Both the position numbers and the translations under genes were made by a program. The notes under the pieces are model-generated. The model made no database searches, had not been told where the DNA came from, and was given only the letters and a program-made list of their open reading frames with translations. Positions 1-9,641 of a DNA stretch of 64,000 nucleotides are shown one piece after another; positions within the stretch are counted from its first letter, which is position 1, and every line of letters starts with the position of its first letter. Source of the DNA: Lysinibacillus fusiformis. Its GTDB lineage: Bacteria; Bacillota; Bacilli; Bacillales_A; Planococcaceae. The stretch is from assembly GCF_002845985.1 (NCBI RefSeq), contig NZ_PDFK01000002.1:310001-374000 (forward strand), in the 5' to 3' direction.

Positions 1-111
1 ATGACCTAAATGGGCAAGTACTTCTCGCATGAGGACAAGTGGTGCACGTTTATGATCAACTGCTTTTAATGTAAAGATAAATTTTGTACATTCGTTCATT
101 GTGTTAAACAA
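1..111 (-). CDS. Partial CDS of unknown function, 3' end outside the window
   Basis: An open frame runs off the left edge of the window and shows only its first 37 codons. A TTG at 111-109 is preceded by a good Shine-Dalgarno (GAGGGAG, 126-120) at 8 nt spacing, so I prefer it to the in-frame ATG at 99-97, which lies 20 nt from that site. The visible residues are mixed polar and hydrophobic, with no signal peptide and no recognised motif. It is on the same strand as valS but is separated from it by two terminators and a decayed gene. In B. subtilis folC follows valS, but this N-terminus does not look like FolC. Product unknown. Confidence 0.5.
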   Translation of the reverse strand, partial: MFNTMNECTKFIFTLKAVDHKRAPLVLMREVLAHLGH

Positions 112-196
112 AAGAAACACTCCCTCTTACTGCAATACCTTTATTTTAGTACAAGTAATGTTTAATAACATCGTTAAATAGCAAAACACTCGAAAA

Positions 197-221
197 AACA
201 CGCTGCTAGCGACTGCGTGTT
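197..221 (-). terminator. Rho-independent terminator downstream of the decayed small gene
   Basis: A 7-bp stem (aacacgc 197-203 with gcgtgtt 215-221) is followed on the minus strand by a T-run (complement of the A-run 193-198). It sits directly after the last stop codon of the degenerate gene 238-585. The other strand also carries a T-rich stretch, so it could work in both directions. Confidence 0.55.
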
Positions 222-237
222 AGTTTTATTTTTTCAA

Positions 238-585
238 TTAATGTACTTGGTGAGCATCTAATAGAACCCCCATATTGTCAATAGCGGGAGAATATTTGGA
301 CGTTGTACTCATTCAAAGGGGTTTTTAACATTTAAATATCGAAATTCGAGCAATACTCATTTATTTTTTGAATCGTTAATAAATCTGTACGTGATAACTG
401 GATACAATTCTGTTGAGGTTTATTTGCTAATAGAGCACACGTCCACTGGCATTAAATAAACGATAATACTTTGCTTCTAATAATTTCAAAAGATTCGTTT
501 CTATCAGTACCCTTGCACTTACAAAATCTAATTCATCACATGCTTTATTGACTTTCGTAATAATTGTGGCAATGTGTCCTGTCAA
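238..585 (-). pseudogene. Decayed small gene; only the first 52 codons form an intact ORF (427-585)
   Basis: A TTG start (585-583) with a strong Shine-Dalgarno (GGAGG 598-594, 8 nt spacing) opens a 52-codon frame ending in TAG at 427. It reads MTGHIATIITKVNKACDELD and continues with a helical pattern (ARVLIETNLLKLLEAKYYRL). Beyond the stop, the next frame continues with coding-like text (LSRTDLLTIQKINEYC) to a stop at 332, and a third frame gives DNMGVLLDAHQVH before a stop at 238, just ahead of a terminator. The simplest reading is one protein of about 115 residues broken by two or more frameshifts. Alternatively, the 52-residue peptide is the real product and the rest is chance. I could not name the family. 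Confidence 0.45.
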
Positions 586-771
586 CCTCAACACCTCCAC
601 TTTTCATACAATAGGCTCTACAAAAAGGGGGCTAGCCATCCCAATTCACCAAAACATTCAGGTTTTTTATCCTACTGAACGAATGATAACACTAATCTAT
701 TAGACTTATTATTTCGAATAACACTATATTTTAACCTAATTACACACATACCTTTTGCTCCATATAAAAAA

Positions 772-807
772 GAAGCAATGGATGACTTTACAGCCATCCA
801 TTGCTTC
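772..807 (-). terminator. valS terminator
   Basis: A perfect 13-bp stem (772-784 with 795-807, 10-nt loop) lies 5 nt past the valS stop. On the minus strand it is followed by a T-run (complement of 766-770). This is a strong intrinsic terminator. Confidence 0.9.
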
Positions 808-811
808 CTCA

Positions 812-3457
812 TTACATATTTTTTAATTCTTCTAAACGTTTTAACACAACAGCATGCTTGCTTTCATAATCTGCTAATTTTTCACGCTCTGCATTGACTA
901 ACGCTTCAGGTGCTTTCGATACGAACTTCTCATTTGATAACTTACCAGTAACAAGCTTTACTTCTTTTGCCCATTTCTCTAACTCTTTTTCAAGGCGAGC
1001 AATTTCTTCCTCTAAGTTAATAAGACCAACAAGTGGTAGGAACACTTGCGCTCCTGTGACAACAGCCGTCATTGATTGACCTGGTGCCTCTAAACCTTCA
1101 CCAATTGTGAGGGTATCAGGATTACAGAATTTTTCTAAATAGCCTTGATTCGCTTCAAGAACAGCTACTGTTGCTGCATCTTTCGCTGAAATAAATAGCG
1201 GTACTTTTTTGCTCATCGGTGTATTCACTTCCGCACGAATATTACGTACTGAACGTATAATATCCATTAGGAGCTTCATATTATCTGCTTCATCAGCAAA
1301 ATGAAGATCCGCACGTACTGTTGGCCATGCAGCCACTGTAATCGATTCACCTTCATGTGGTAAGTGCTGCCAAATTTCTTCTGTAATGAATGGCATAAAT
1401 GGATGTAATAAACGCATTGTTTGATCCAGTACGTAAGCTAAAATAGAACGAGTAGTCTTTTTAGCTACTTCATCCTCACCATAAAGTGGTAATTTCGCCA
1501 TTTCAATATACCAAGAACAGAAATCATCCCAAATGAAATTGTATAATTCACGACCAACTTCTCCAAATTCATAACGTTCTGCAAGAGAAGTTACACGTTC
1601 AATCGTTTCATTTAAGCGTGTTAAGATCCATTTGTCAGCAACGGATTTTTCACCTGTTAAGTCGATTTCATCATAGGTCATACCGTCCATATTCATAAGT
1701 GCGAAACGTGATGCATTCCAAATCTTATTGGCAAAATTCCATACTGCCTCTACTTTTTCAGTTGTATAGCGTAAATCTTGACCAGGTGATGAACCAGTCG
1801 CTAGGAAATAGCGTAAAGAGTCTGCACCGTATTGCTCAATAACATCCATTGGATCTACACCATTACCAAGTGACTTACTCATTTTACGACCTTCGCCATC
1901 ACGTACTAAACCGTGAATTAACACATCTTTGAATGGGCGTTGACCTGTAAATTCAAGGCCTTGGAAAATCATGCGAGATACCCAGAAGAAAATAATATCA
2001 TATCCCGTTACTAATGTGCTGGTTGGGTAATAACGTTTATATTCTTCATTTGCCTCATCTGGCCAGCCCATTGTAGAAAACGGCCAGAGCGCAGAAGAGA
2101 ACCAAGTATCGAGTACATCTTCATCTTGCGTCCAATTTTCGGAATCAGTTGGGGCTTCTTTTCCTACGTAAACTTCGCCTGTTTCATTATGATACCAAGC
2201 TGGGATTTGATGGCCCCACCATAATTGACGAGAAATACACCAATCACGGATATTCTCCATCCAACGAGAATATGTGTTTTCAAAACGAGCTGGGACAAAG
2301 TTTACTTTCCCTTCTTCATCTTTTTGAAGCTCGAGGGAAGTGTCAGCAAGTGGTTGCATTTTAACGAACCATTGTGCTGAAAGGTATGGCTCAACAACAG
2401 CACCAGAACGTTCAGAGTGACCTACTGAATGCATATGCTCTTCAATACGAATCAGCACGCCTGCTTCTTGTAAATCAGCAACAATTTGCTTACGGCATTC
2501 AAAACGATCCATCCCTTTATATTTGCCAGCAAGATCATTCATTGTACCGTCTTCATTCATCACAAGAATGCGCTCTAGGTTGTGACGATTTCCAACTTCA
2601 AAGTCGTTCGGATCATGGGCTGGTGTCATTTTTACAACTCCAGTACCAAATTCCTTATCAACATAGTCATCAGCTACAATCGGAATTTCACGACCTACAA
2701 TCGGTAAAATAACTGTTTTACCAATTAAATGCTGATAGCGCTCATCGTTCGGGTGAACAGCTACCCCAGAGTCACCGAGCATTGTTTCAGGACGTGTTGT
2801 AGCAACTTCTACATATCCTGAGCCATCCGCTAAAGGATATTTCATATGATAGAATGCACCTTGCACATCCTGATAAATTACCTCAATATCAGATAATGCT
2901 GTTTTCGCTGCTGGATCCCAGTTGATAATACGTTCGCCACGGTAAATTAAACCTTTTTCATATAACTCAACAAAAACTGTTTTAACTGCATCTGAAAGAC
3001 CTTTATCTAGTGTGAAACGTTCACGTGTGTAGTCTAAACCAAGGCCAAGCTTTGCCCATTGATCACGAATATGTCCAGCATATTCTTCTTTCCATTCCCA
3101 TGTTTTTTCAAGGAATTTTTCACGGCCTAAATCATAACGTGTAATATTATCCTCACGCAGTTTTGCTTCTACTTTTGCTTGTGTTGCGATCCCTGCATGG
3201 TCCATACCTGGTAACCAAAGGGCATCATAGCCTTGCATGCGTTTCATACGAGTAAGGATATCTTGTAATGTTGTATCCCAAGCATGCCCAAGATGTAATT
3301 TACCTGTTACGTTCGGTGGTGGAATAACGATGGAATAAGGCTTTTTCCCACTTTCAGGCTGTGCCTCGAAAAATTTCCCTTGTAACCACCATTCATAGCG
3401 ACCGGCTTCAATGGACTGTGGGTCATATTTAGTTGGCATTGAAATGTTTTCTGTCAT
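812..3457 (-). CDS. valS: Valine--tRNA ligase
   Basis: An 881-residue class I aminoacyl-tRNA synthetase that charges tRNA-Val in the cytosol. The HIGH-type signature is seen as HLGH at residues 55-58 (context [14 protein letters not shown]) and the KMSKS loop as [11 protein letters not shown]. The middle carries the CP1 editing domain ([15 protein letters not shown]), and the C-terminus is the expected ValS coiled-coil arm ([16 protein letters not shown]). Length matches bacterial ValS (about 880). The ATG start has a GGAGG site 9 nt upstream. Transcription is controlled by the T-box leader upstream and stops at 772-807. The neighbourhood (spoVID-like and hem genes upstream) matches B. subtilis. 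Confidence 0.98.
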   Translation of the reverse strand: MTENISMPTKYDPQSIEAGRYEWWLQGKFFEAQPESGKKPYSIVIPPPNVTGKLHLGHAWDTTLQDILTRMKRMQGYDALWLPGMDHAGIATQAKVEAKLREDNITRYDLGREKFLEKTWEWKEEYAGHIRDQWAKLGLGLDYTRERFTLDKGLSDAVKTVFVELYEKGLIYRGERIINWDPAAKTALSDIEVIYQDVQGAFYHMKYPLADGSGYVEVATTRPETMLGDSGVAVHPNDERYQHLIGKTVILPIVGREIPIVADDYVDKEFGTGVVKMTPAHDPNDFEVGNRHNLERILVMNEDGTMNDLAGKYKGMDRFECRKQIVADLQEAGVLIRIEEHMHSVGHSERSGAVVEPYLSAQWFVKMQPLADTSLELQKDEEGKVNFVPARFENTYSRWMENIRDWCISRQLWWGHQIPAWYHNETGEVYVGKEAPTDSENWTQDEDVLDTWFSSALWPFSTMGWPDEANEEYKRYYPTSTLVTGYDIIFFWVSRMIFQGLEFTGQRPFKDVLIHGLVRDGEGRKMSKSLGNGVDPMDVIEQYGADSLRYFLATGSSPGQDLRYTTEKVEAVWNFANKIWNASRFALMNMDGMTYDEIDLTGEKSVADKWILTRLNETIERVTSLAERYEFGEVGRELYNFIWDDFCSWYIEMAKLPLYGEDEVAKKTTRSILAYVLDQTMRLLHPFMPFITEEIWQHLPHEGESITVAAWPTVRADLHFADEADNMKLLMDIIRSVRNIRAEVNTPMSKKVPLFISAKDAATVAVLEANQGYLEKFCNPDTLTIGEGLEAPGQSMTAVVTGAQVFLPLVGLINLEEEIARLEKELEKWAKEVKLVTGKLSNEKFVSKAPEALVNAEREKLADYESKHAVVLKRLEELKNM

Positions 3458-3522
3458 CTTGACTCCTCCTATTGTTTGAAGACTATTGGTAAAGAAATGC
3501 TGTTCATTTTTTTACCCAATAA

Positions 3523-3805
3523 AAAAACTCCTCTCGTCTAAAAGGACGAAGGAGTTTTAATTCGCGGTACCACCTTTAATTCCAGCAGCGGTTAAGATCA
3601 ATGCTAAATGACACATTTTCTCAGCCTTCCCTACTGGCTCTTAATTCGGTAACGGTGTTTAACCGGCTTTAACTACTGTTAGTTCACTAAAGCTGCTCAA
3701 GGGCTACCTTCAATTAAGTACAAATAGAAACTTCTCAGCTACCGTTTCCTCTCTGAAAATGTAGACATAATTTACTCTTCCCTATCATAGCATCTGTATT
3801 TGATT
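3523..3805 (-). promoter_or_regulatory. T-box leader of valS
   Basis: The long valS leader carries the T-box sequence GGTGGTACCGCG on the minus strand (about 3564-3575), followed by an intrinsic terminator (A/T-rich stem 3523-3538 with 3544-3558, T-run complement of 3521-3527). This is the classic tRNA-sensing arrangement: uncharged tRNA-Val pairs with the T-box and favours the antiterminator. A GUA valine triplet at 3707-3705 (context GGTAGCC), in the expected stem I region, is my candidate specifier codon, but I have not folded the leader. Conserved T-box genes usually follow immediately, and valS starts 65 nt downstream. Confidence 0.93.
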
Positions 3806-3811
3806 TTCCTT

Positions 3812-3841
3812 ATTGTACCGCAGAATCGTGTCATTTTTCAA
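3812..3841 (-). promoter_or_regulatory. Sigma-A-like promoter of the valS T-box transcript
   Basis: On the minus strand a -35 box TTGAAA (3841-3836) and a -10 box TACAAT (3817-3812) are 18 nt apart, giving a predicted transcript start near 3805. A TATGAT at 3789-3784 is an alternative but lacks a good -35. Confidence 0.55.
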
Positions 3842-3898
3842 GTGATTTAGTCATCTTTTAGTAAGAGTAAAGTAAATAGAAAAGGAAGTGACAATTCA

Positions 3899-4093
3899 AT
3901 GCGTCGACGCAAGTATAACCCTTGGCTTTTACCTCCTTGGCTACGACAAGTTCGTTTTTATTGTAGAACCATTATTGTGCCAATTTGTGCTTTTCAGTTT
4001 ATCCGTGTCATTATTGTGCCAACATCAGGCGATTTAGTCTTCTTATTGCTCCTACTACTTCTCTGCTATTTACTTTTGAAAGACATCATTTGA
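3899..4093 (+). CDS. Small hypothetical membrane protein
   Basis: A 64-residue protein with a basic, Trp/Pro-rich N-terminus (MRRRKYNPWLLPPWLRQ), one hydrophobic stretch near residues 25-39, and a clear C-terminal membrane segment of Leu/Val (about residues 45-61). The ATG has a GGAAGTGA ribosome-binding site. It is convergent with the SpoVID-like gene and overlaps its 3' end by 24 nt. I do not recognise the family; the composition suggests a small inner-membrane protein. It is the only plus-strand gene among minus-strand neighbours. Confidence 0.55.
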   Translation: MRRRKYNPWLLPPWLRQVRFYCRTIIVPICAFQFIRVIIVPTSGDLVFLLLLLLLCYLLLKDII

Positions 4094-4834
4094 AACACGG
4101 ACTTTAAGCGGTGTATACTCTTCTGTTAGGTCCCAAATCATGGAAGGCACTTCATGCCAAGTGCTGGATTCACGTACAACAATATGGCTTGAGGATTCTC
4201 TCATTACTATCTTTTGGTCAACTGTTGTAGAGGTCTCTTGGCGTGAAGCTGCTGCTACTGCGGTAGGTTGTTTCACTTGAACACTTTCCTCGATCACAGC
4301 CATTTTTTCTTCTTGATCGAAAGCATGAGCCATTAGGTGTGGATTGTCTAAAGTATCATTTTCAACAACGGGTTCATATTCGTTAAAAATACTTGTAACT
4401 GTCCACTCAAGCTGACACATCTGATTCGACAGACTAGGGCGAATATCTTTGACCATTAAATCTTTGACATCCGATTCTTTTGGTAAATCCACATGTAAAG
4501 GGACAGCATACTCAAAATAACCAGTATCTCCTTGGACATCAAGGGCATCAATTGTAATTAAATTATCATCACCTGTAAATGCTTGCATATCTTGAAAATC
4601 AAAACGAACATGTGCCGTAATATGGTAGATGCCCATTAATCGAAGTGAATCCTCTAACTGCATGGCTTGCCACTGTGGTTTAATTTGTACAGCAGCTAAT
4701 TCTGTTGGGCAACCATATCCAGGAAAACAAAATGTTTCTCGCATATTCCAAGTTTTTTGTTCGATAATAATCCCTCCCTTTGCATCATATGACGATTTAA
4801 AGGATAGTATGCTAGTGTGTTTCAAGTTGAACAT
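4070..4834 (-). CDS. SpoVID-like spore coat assembly protein (short form)
   Basis: The reading frame from the first ATG gives 254 residues. Residues about 30-160 (RETFCF..., MQLEDSLRLMGIYHI) resemble the SpoVID N-terminal domain, which helps the coat encase the forespore. The position next to hemL and valS is that of spoVID in B. subtilis. The protein is far shorter than B. subtilis SpoVID (about 575), and I see no C-terminal LysM domain; the C-terminal half is acidic, then Ser/Thr-rich. The start is uncertain: the ATG at 4834 has no ribosome-binding site, whereas a strong GGGAGGG (4778-4772) lies just before in-frame ATT/ATC codons at 4768 and 4765, close to where the domain begins. The family call rests mostly on synteny and the N-terminal pattern. 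Confidence 0.6.
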   Translation of the reverse strand: MFNLKHTSILSFKSSYDAKGGIIIEQKTWNMRETFCFPGYGCPTELAAVQIKPQWQAMQLEDSLRLMGIYHITAHVRFDFQDMQAFTGDDNLITIDALDVQGDTGYFEYAVPLHVDLPKESDVKDLMVKDIRPSLSNQMCQLEWTVTSIFNEYEPVVENDTLDNPHLMAHAFDQEEKMAVIEESVQVKQPTAVAAASRQETSTTVDQKIVMRESSSHIVVRESSTWHEVPSMIWDLTEEYTPLKVRVSNDVFQK

Positions 4835-4860
4835 AATTATAAATAGATACTACTAGAAAA

Positions 4861-4894
4861 ATGGCATGCTAGAATATTACTTCTAGCATGCCAT
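4861..4894 (-). terminator. Terminator of the SRPBCC gene
   Basis: A perfect 14-bp stem (4861-4874 with 4881-4894, 6-nt loop) lies 22 nt past the SRPBCC stop, with a T-run on the minus strand. Its stem sequence GGCATGCTAGAA is nearly repeated in the hem-operon terminator at 5631-5661. Confidence 0.85.
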
Positions 4895-4915
4895 TTTCAT
4901 GGATGTTCTTATCAT

Positions 4916-5362
4916 TTAAACATTGACTAATTTAATTTTATTAGCTACACGATCTGTTAGCATTTGTGTTGCCTTTGGTACAATCGGTTTAAAAATCGGA
5001 TTTAACACAGGGCCAGCTAAGCCGCCAGCAACGACTTCTAAAAAACCTGTCATTTTTGTGTTTTCAGCATCAATGCTTTCTGCAAGGAAATAGCCATTTC
5101 CAGTGAAATTATCAGAAAGACCCTTTAATTCGAATGTAACTTTTGATGGTGCTACCCATTCTAAAATTGTAATTTCTACTTGTACCGTTTTTTTCAAAAC
5201 GCCAACATTGCCTTTAAAAGTCCATGTTGAATGTTTGTCATCAATCATTTCGTGTGTATTATAACCTGGGACAAGCTTTGCCCATTTTTCCATATCACTG
5301 ACGAATTCCCATACATTATCAATTCCTACGGGTACTTCGACCATGTGTGTGCCAGTTGCCAT
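4916..5362 (-). CDS. SRPBCC / CoxG-like ligand-binding protein
   Basis: A 148-residue protein of the START-like SRPBCC superfamily, closest in pattern to CoxG (carbon monoxide dehydrogenase subunit G-like) proteins. It has the N-terminal VEVPVGIDNVWEFVSDMEKWAKLVPG, a central beta segment, and the long C-terminal helix ending TDRVANKIKLVNV. Such proteins form a hydrophobic pocket that binds lipids or other apolar ligands; the ligand here is unknown. It is a single gene with its own terminator and a -10 TATAAT at 5401-5396, lying between the hem operon and the SpoVID-like gene. No cox genes are nearby, so a CO dehydrogenase role is unlikely. Confidence 0.8.
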   Translation of the reverse strand: MATGTHMVEVPVGIDNVWEFVSDMEKWAKLVPGYNTHEMIDDKHSTWTFKGNVGVLKKTVQVEITILEWVAPSKVTFELKGLSDNFTGNGYFLAESIDAENTKMTGFLEVVAGGLAGPVLNPIFKPIVPKATQMLTDRVANKIKLVNV

Positions 5363-5630
5363 ATTAATTCACTACTTTCTATTATGAATAGCTATATTAT
5401 AAACGATATCGCCCACAATTTGGCCATGCTGAAAGATATAATTTTAACAAAAACAGGTCCTTCATCCAGTATAGAAGTTCTTATTTGCTAGTTAATATAT
5501 GCTATACTTTCTCTTTTGCTCATTCATTGCTCAAGTACTAGAATGACTTCCATCATAGAAAACCATTAATCGTAAGCGCTTGCGGTTTTCTGTCTCTGTC
5601 GCTTCACTTTAAGCTGAATTAAGCTAAAAA
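5363..5630. other. Intergenic region upstream of the SRPBCC gene
   Basis: It contains a -10-like TATAAT (minus, 5401-5396) for the SRPBCC gene and a nested inverted repeat (gaaaacc 5558-5564 with ggttttc 5584-5590, inner stem cgtaagc/gcttgcg). The hairpin lacks a good T-run on either strand. I see no gene here. Confidence 0.5.
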
Positions 5631-5661
5631 AGGCACGCTAGATTTGTTTCTAGCATGCCCT
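5631..5661 (-). terminator. Terminator of the hem operon
   Basis: A GC-containing stem of about 12 bp with a wobble pair (5631-5642 with 5649-5661) lies 8 nt after the hemL stop, followed by a T-run on the minus strand (complement of 5626-5631). The stem closely resembles the terminator at 4861-4894. Confidence 0.8.
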
Positions 5662-5669
5662 AAACTTTG

Positions 5670-6962
5670 TTATCTTGCTAATTGTGCAAATACTTTATGG
5701 AAGGCATCCACTGTTTTAGCCATATGTTCTTCCGTATGTGCTGTGGAAATAAATAATCCCTCAAACTGAGAAGGTGGTAGGAAAATCCCTTCCTCTGCCA
5801 TCAGGCGGAAGTATTCAGCGAATAATTGTAAATCAGATGATTTAGCAGAAGCAAAATCAATAACATCTTCATTCGTAAAGAAGAAACCAATCATAGAACC
5901 AGCACGATTAACTGTGTGCGGAATATTGTATTTTGTTGCGGCTTCACGGAAACCTGCTTCCAGCAGATCACCTAATTTTTTAAAGTAATCATACGTACTA
6001 TGGTCTAAGCGTGATAACGTTTCGTAGCCGGCTGTCATCGCTAATGGATTCCCAGATAGTGTACCTGCTTGATAAATAGGGCCAGCTGGTGCTACTTGCT
6101 CCATAATCTCTTTTTTCCCAGCAAACGCTCCTACTGGCAGACCACCACCGATTACTTTTCCTAAAGTAGTTATATCAGGCGTGACATCAAAATAGCCTTG
6201 TGCACAGCCATAATCTACACGGAAACCTGTCATAACCTCATCAAAGATTAATATTGCACCGTGCTCCGTTGTAAGGGCACGTAGACCTTCTAAGAAACCT
6301 GGCTGTGGTGGTACAACCCCCATATTCCCTGCAACTGGCTCCACAATGACTGCTGCTAGCTCTGCACCAAATTTCTCGAACACCGTTTTTGCCCCTTCTA
6401 AATCGTTGTAGGCAACTGTTAACGTATTTCGAGCGATATCTGCCGGTACACCAGGGCTGTCAGGTAAGCCTAATGTGGCTACACCAGAGCCAGCCTTAAT
6501 CAATAAGGAATCACCATGACCATGATAAGAGCCTTCAAATTTTAAAATCTTATCACGTCCAGTAACACCACGAGCTACACGTAAGGCAGACATAGTAGCC
6601 TCTGTTCCTGAAGAAACAAAGCGAATCATTTCCATACCTGGCAGACGATCTAAAACTAATTGAGCTAAACGATTTTCTGTATAGCTTGGCGCACCAAAGG
6701 AAGAGCCTTTTGCTGCTGTGTCAGCAATTGCTTTCACTACCTCTGGATGAGTATGGCCTAAAATCAGTGGCCCCCAAGATAATACATAATCAATATATTC
6801 GTTGCCATCAATATCTTTAATAATAGCACCGTGGCCAGATTCCATGAAAATCGGATCCATATTTACTGATTTGAATGCACGTACTGGGCTACTAACGCCA
6901 CCCGGCATTAATTGAACAGCTTCAGCATAAGCTTGCTTTGATTTTTCGTAAGAACGTGTCAT
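5670..6962 (-). CDS. hemL: Glutamate-1-semialdehyde 2,1-aminomutase
   Basis: A 430-residue PLP enzyme that converts glutamate-1-semialdehyde to 5-aminolevulinate, the second committed step of the C5 haem pathway. The PLP lysine is K269 in [15 protein letters not shown], and the substrate and PLP region [11 protein letters not shown] is present. Length matches the family (about 430). It is the last gene of hemAXCDBL, and its ATG directly abuts the hemB stop codon, with the ribosome-binding site GGAGGAG inside the end of hemB, which suggests translational coupling. Confidence 0.97.
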   Translation of the reverse strand: MTRSYEKSKQAYAEAVQLMPGGVSSPVRAFKSVNMDPIFMESGHGAIIKDIDGNEYIDYVLSWGPLILGHTHPEVVKAIADTAAKGSSFGAPSYTENRLAQLVLDRLPGMEMIRFVSSGTEATMSALRVARGVTGRDKILKFEGSYHGHGDSLLIKAGSGVATLGLPDSPGVPADIARNTLTVAYNDLEGAKTVFEKFGAELAAVIVEPVAGNMGVVPPQPGFLEGLRALTTEHGAILIFDEVMTGFRVDYGCAQGYFDVTPDITTLGKVIGGGLPVGAFAGKKEIMEQVAPAGPIYQAGTLSGNPLAMTAGYETLSRLDHSTYDYFKKLGDLLEAGFREAATKYNIPHTVNRAGSMIGFFFTNEDVIDFASAKSSDLQLFAEYFRLMAEEGIFLPPSQFEGLFISTAHTEEHMAKTVDAFHKVFAQLAR

Positions 6963-7943
6963 TTATTTCTCCTCCAACCAACGTGCAGCATCTTTTGCAT
7001 GATACGTAATGATTAAATCAGAGCCTGCACGTTTCATACCTAATAATGTTTCAAGCACAACTTTTTTCTCTTCAATCCAACCATTCATAGCAGCCGCTTT
7101 AATCATTGCATATTCACCTGAAACATTATACGCAACAAGCGGTAATGGATAGTTATTTTTCATATCTCGAATAATATCTAAATAGCTAAGGGCAGGTTTT
7201 ACAATTAAGAAATCTGCGCCTTCTTCGATATCTGACTCTGCCTCACGGAAAGCCTCTAAACGGTTCGATGGATCCATTTGGTAGGACTTACGATCACCAA
7301 ATTGCGGTGCACCATCTGCAGCGTCACGGAACGGACCATAGTAGCTAGATGCATATTTGACTGCATACGACATGATTGGAATATGCTCAAATCCTGCTTC
7401 ATCTAGACCAGCACGGATTGCTGTAACAAAGCCATCCATCATATTAGATGGAGCAATAATATCTGCACCAGCTTTTGCTTGTGACACAGCTGTACGGGCT
7501 AACACATCTAATGAAGGGTCATTTAAAATCTGATCGCCTTCAATTAAGCCACAATGTCCATGGTCTGTAAATTCACATAAGCATGTATCGGCAATGACTA
7601 ATAGCTCAGGATGACGTGCTTTAATAAGTCGTGTCGCTTCTTGAACAATGCCATGATCATGGAACGCACCTGTTCCAACAGCATCTTTTTCAGCTGGTAA
7701 ACCAAATAAAATAACCGCAGGAATTCCTAATGCTACAACCTCATCAATTTCAGCTTCTAGTTTATCCAATGAAAATTGAAAAACGCCAGGCATTGAATGT
7801 ACTTCATTTTTAATATTTTCGCCTTCAATTACAAAAATAGGATAGATCAGGTCCTCTTTATGTAAGTATGTTTCTTTTACCATTGATCTCATCGTTGCAT
7901 TAGCACGCAAACGACGATGTCTTTGAAATTGTAGTTTTGTCAT
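6963..7943 (-). CDS. hemB: Porphobilinogen synthase (delta-aminolevulinic acid dehydratase)
   Basis: A 326-residue enzyme that condenses two 5-aminolevulinate molecules into porphobilinogen. The two active-site lysines are visible as K196 (SYAVKYASS) and the Schiff-base K249 (LIVKPALSY). Cysteines 121, 123 and 131 ([14 protein letters not shown]) form the zinc site, so this is a Zn-type ALAD. The ATG overlaps the hemD stop by 4 nt (ATGA), consistent with tight coupling in the operon. Confidence 0.97.
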   Translation of the reverse strand: MTKLQFQRHRRLRANATMRSMVKETYLHKEDLIYPIFVIEGENIKNEVHSMPGVFQFSLDKLEAEIDEVVALGIPAVILFGLPAEKDAVGTGAFHDHGIVQEATRLIKARHPELLVIADTCLCEFTDHGHCGLIEGDQILNDPSLDVLARTAVSQAKAGADIIAPSNMMDGFVTAIRAGLDEAGFEHIPIMSYAVKYASSYYGPFRDAADGAPQFGDRKSYQMDPSNRLEAFREAESDIEEGADFLIVKPALSYLDIIRDMKNNYPLPLVAYNVSGEYAMIKAAAMNGWIEEKKVVLETLLGMKRAGSDLIITYHAKDAARWLEEK

Positions 7944-8701
7944 GATTTGTCCCCTACTTTCATAATTTCTTCGATAACTGCTTGCATGGTATATACACTT
8001 GGCATAATCTCCACAGTAGCACCGTATTGTTCAAGAGCCGCTTCCGTAATATGACCAATGGCTGCAATACGAGTTGCTCGCCAGCCAACATGTGATGCTA
8101 CATCCCTTGCATACACATCAACAGCTGATGGACTAGCAAAAATGACCGTGACATCTTGATGTTGCTCGATGCATTTGAGAATAACTGAGGTTTGATCATG
8201 TCGTTCCCTCGTTTCATAAACAGTCCACTCTTTTACTTCAAAGGGCAGTCCATTCTTCAGCGTACTTTTCGCCTTCTCTCCACGAATAAACAAACATCTC
8301 GGAAGATTACCTGCTACACTCGGAAATTCTTGGACGAAAATATCAGCACTAAATACAGAAGGCATAAAGCTCACTTGAAATCCTAGCTTTTCTAATGCTG
8401 TCGTTGTTTTTGTTCCAATGGAAGCAATTTTCCCTTGGAAGTGATCGGCATTCAAATGATGCCGCAGCATTTTACGAGCAAAAGCATCGACAGCATTTTG
8501 ACTCGTAAAAATAAGCCAATCAAATTGATTCGCACAATTCAATCGTTCAGTATCATGATTGTCTAATCGTTCGCATGTTTCAATTAATGGGGCAATGATG
8601 GCATGGCCACCTAAAGCTGTTATATTGTCGACAATGGTTGTTGTCTTAGATGTCCCCGTTAAAAGGATCGTTTTACCTTTTAGGGGTAAATTACTTGGCA
8701 T
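7940..8701 (-). CDS. hemD: Uroporphyrinogen-III synthase
   Basis: A 253-residue HemD-family protein that closes hydroxymethylbilane to uroporphyrinogen III with inversion of ring D. The family is poorly conserved. Supporting features are the N-terminal [12 protein letters not shown], the mid-protein [13 protein letters not shown], and the C-terminal [14 protein letters not shown] and [16 protein letters not shown]. Its start lies inside the 3' end of hemC (11-nt overlap) and its end overlaps hemB by 4 nt. Operon position confirms the assignment. Confidence 0.93.
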   Translation of the reverse strand: MPSNLPLKGKTILLTGTSKTTTIVDNITALGGHAIIAPLIETCERLDNHDTERLNCANQFDWLIFTSQNAVDAFARKMLRHHLNADHFQGKIASIGTKTTTALEKLGFQVSFMPSVFSADIFVQEFPSVAGNLPRCLFIRGEKAKSTLKNGLPFEVKEWTVYETRERHDQTSVILKCIEQHQDVTVIFASPSAVDVYARDVASHVGWRATRIAAIGHITEAALEQYGATVEIMPSVYTMQAVIEEIMKVGDKS

Positions 8702-9623
8702 CTTGCTCTGCCTTTACACGTTGAATTAGTTCGAAAGCGCCCTGTTCTGTTAAAATAGCAGCCAGCTCTTCCCCAATTTTTTGTGCGTCTGTTCCTACTA
8801 CTGTTTCCTTATACAAAACAGAAGCATCTGGAGCTGCGACAAGGCCAGTTAATGTCATTACGCCCCCATTTGAAGTGGCATACCCAGCGATTGGTACCTG
8901 ACAGCCACCATCCATTGCTGCCAAAAAGGCACGTTCCGCATGTGCCTCTTGCCAAGTGAATGGATCCGTTAATTTTCCTAACTCAGCTAATAGCTCCGTA
9001 TCATCTCCACGACATTCAATACCAAGAGAGCCTTGCGCTACTGCTGGCAGACAATGTTCTACAGGTAAAAACTCTGTGACTACATCATCACTCCAGCCAA
9101 GACGTTTCAAACCAGCGGCTGCTAGAATAATTGCATCATATTCCTCTGTCTCCAACTTAGCTAAACGTGTATCAACATTTCCTCGAATCCATTTAATCTC
9201 GATATCTGGGCGTACTGTTAATAGCTGTGCACTGCGACGTAATGAACTTGTCCCAACTACCGCTCCCGCAGGAAGTTCTGCAAATTTAACATGACCTTTC
9301 GAAATAAAGGCATCACGTGCATCTTCACGTGGAGGAATGCAACCAATCACTAACCCTTCTGGCAACACAGCAGGCATATCTTTCATAGAATGGACAGCAA
9401 AATCAATTTCTTTATCGTAGAGGGCTTGCTCAATTTCTTTCACAAACAATCCTTTTCCCCCTACTTTTGAAAGCTGCACATCTAAAATTTGATCCCCTTT
9501 TGTTACGATCTCTTTTACTTCAAATTCGAATGGGGCACCAGCCGCTTTTAATTCATTAATGAACCAATTTGTTTGAGTTAGCGCTAGCTTACTTCTCCTA
9601 GAACCTACAATAATTTTTCTCAA
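8691..9623 (-). CDS. hemC: Hydroxymethylbilane synthase (porphobilinogen deaminase)
   Basis: A 310-residue enzyme that polymerises four porphobilinogens into hydroxymethylbilane. The dipyrromethane-cofactor cysteine is C241 ([12 protein letters not shown]). Conserved substrate-binding regions are [10 protein letters not shown] near the N-terminus, VHSMKDMP (78-84) and [10 protein letters not shown]. The start is a TTG preceded by a GGAG-type site. It lies 18 nt downstream of hemX and overlaps hemD. Length matches the family. Confidence 0.96.
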   Translation of the reverse strand: MRKIIVGSRRSKLALTQTNWFINELKAAGAPFEFEVKEIVTKGDQILDVQLSKVGGKGLFVKEIEQALYDKEIDFAVHSMKDMPAVLPEGLVIGCIPPREDARDAFISKGHVKFAELPAGAVVGTSSLRRSAQLLTVRPDIEIKWIRGNVDTRLAKLETEEYDAIILAAAGLKRLGWSDDVVTEFLPVEHCLPAVAQGSLGIECRGDDTELLAELGKLTDPFTWQEAHAERAFLAAMDGGCQVPIAGYATSNGGVMTLTGLVAAPDASVLYKETVVGTDAQKIGEELAAILTEQGAFELIQRVKAEQDAK

Positions 9624-9641
9624 CAGTCTCCAACCTTTCTT

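Noticed and set aside
2374-2712. Plus-strand 112-codon frame inside valS
   Set aside because: Antisense shadow of valS, with no ribosome-binding site and no protein-like pattern. Many similar shadows occur in the window.
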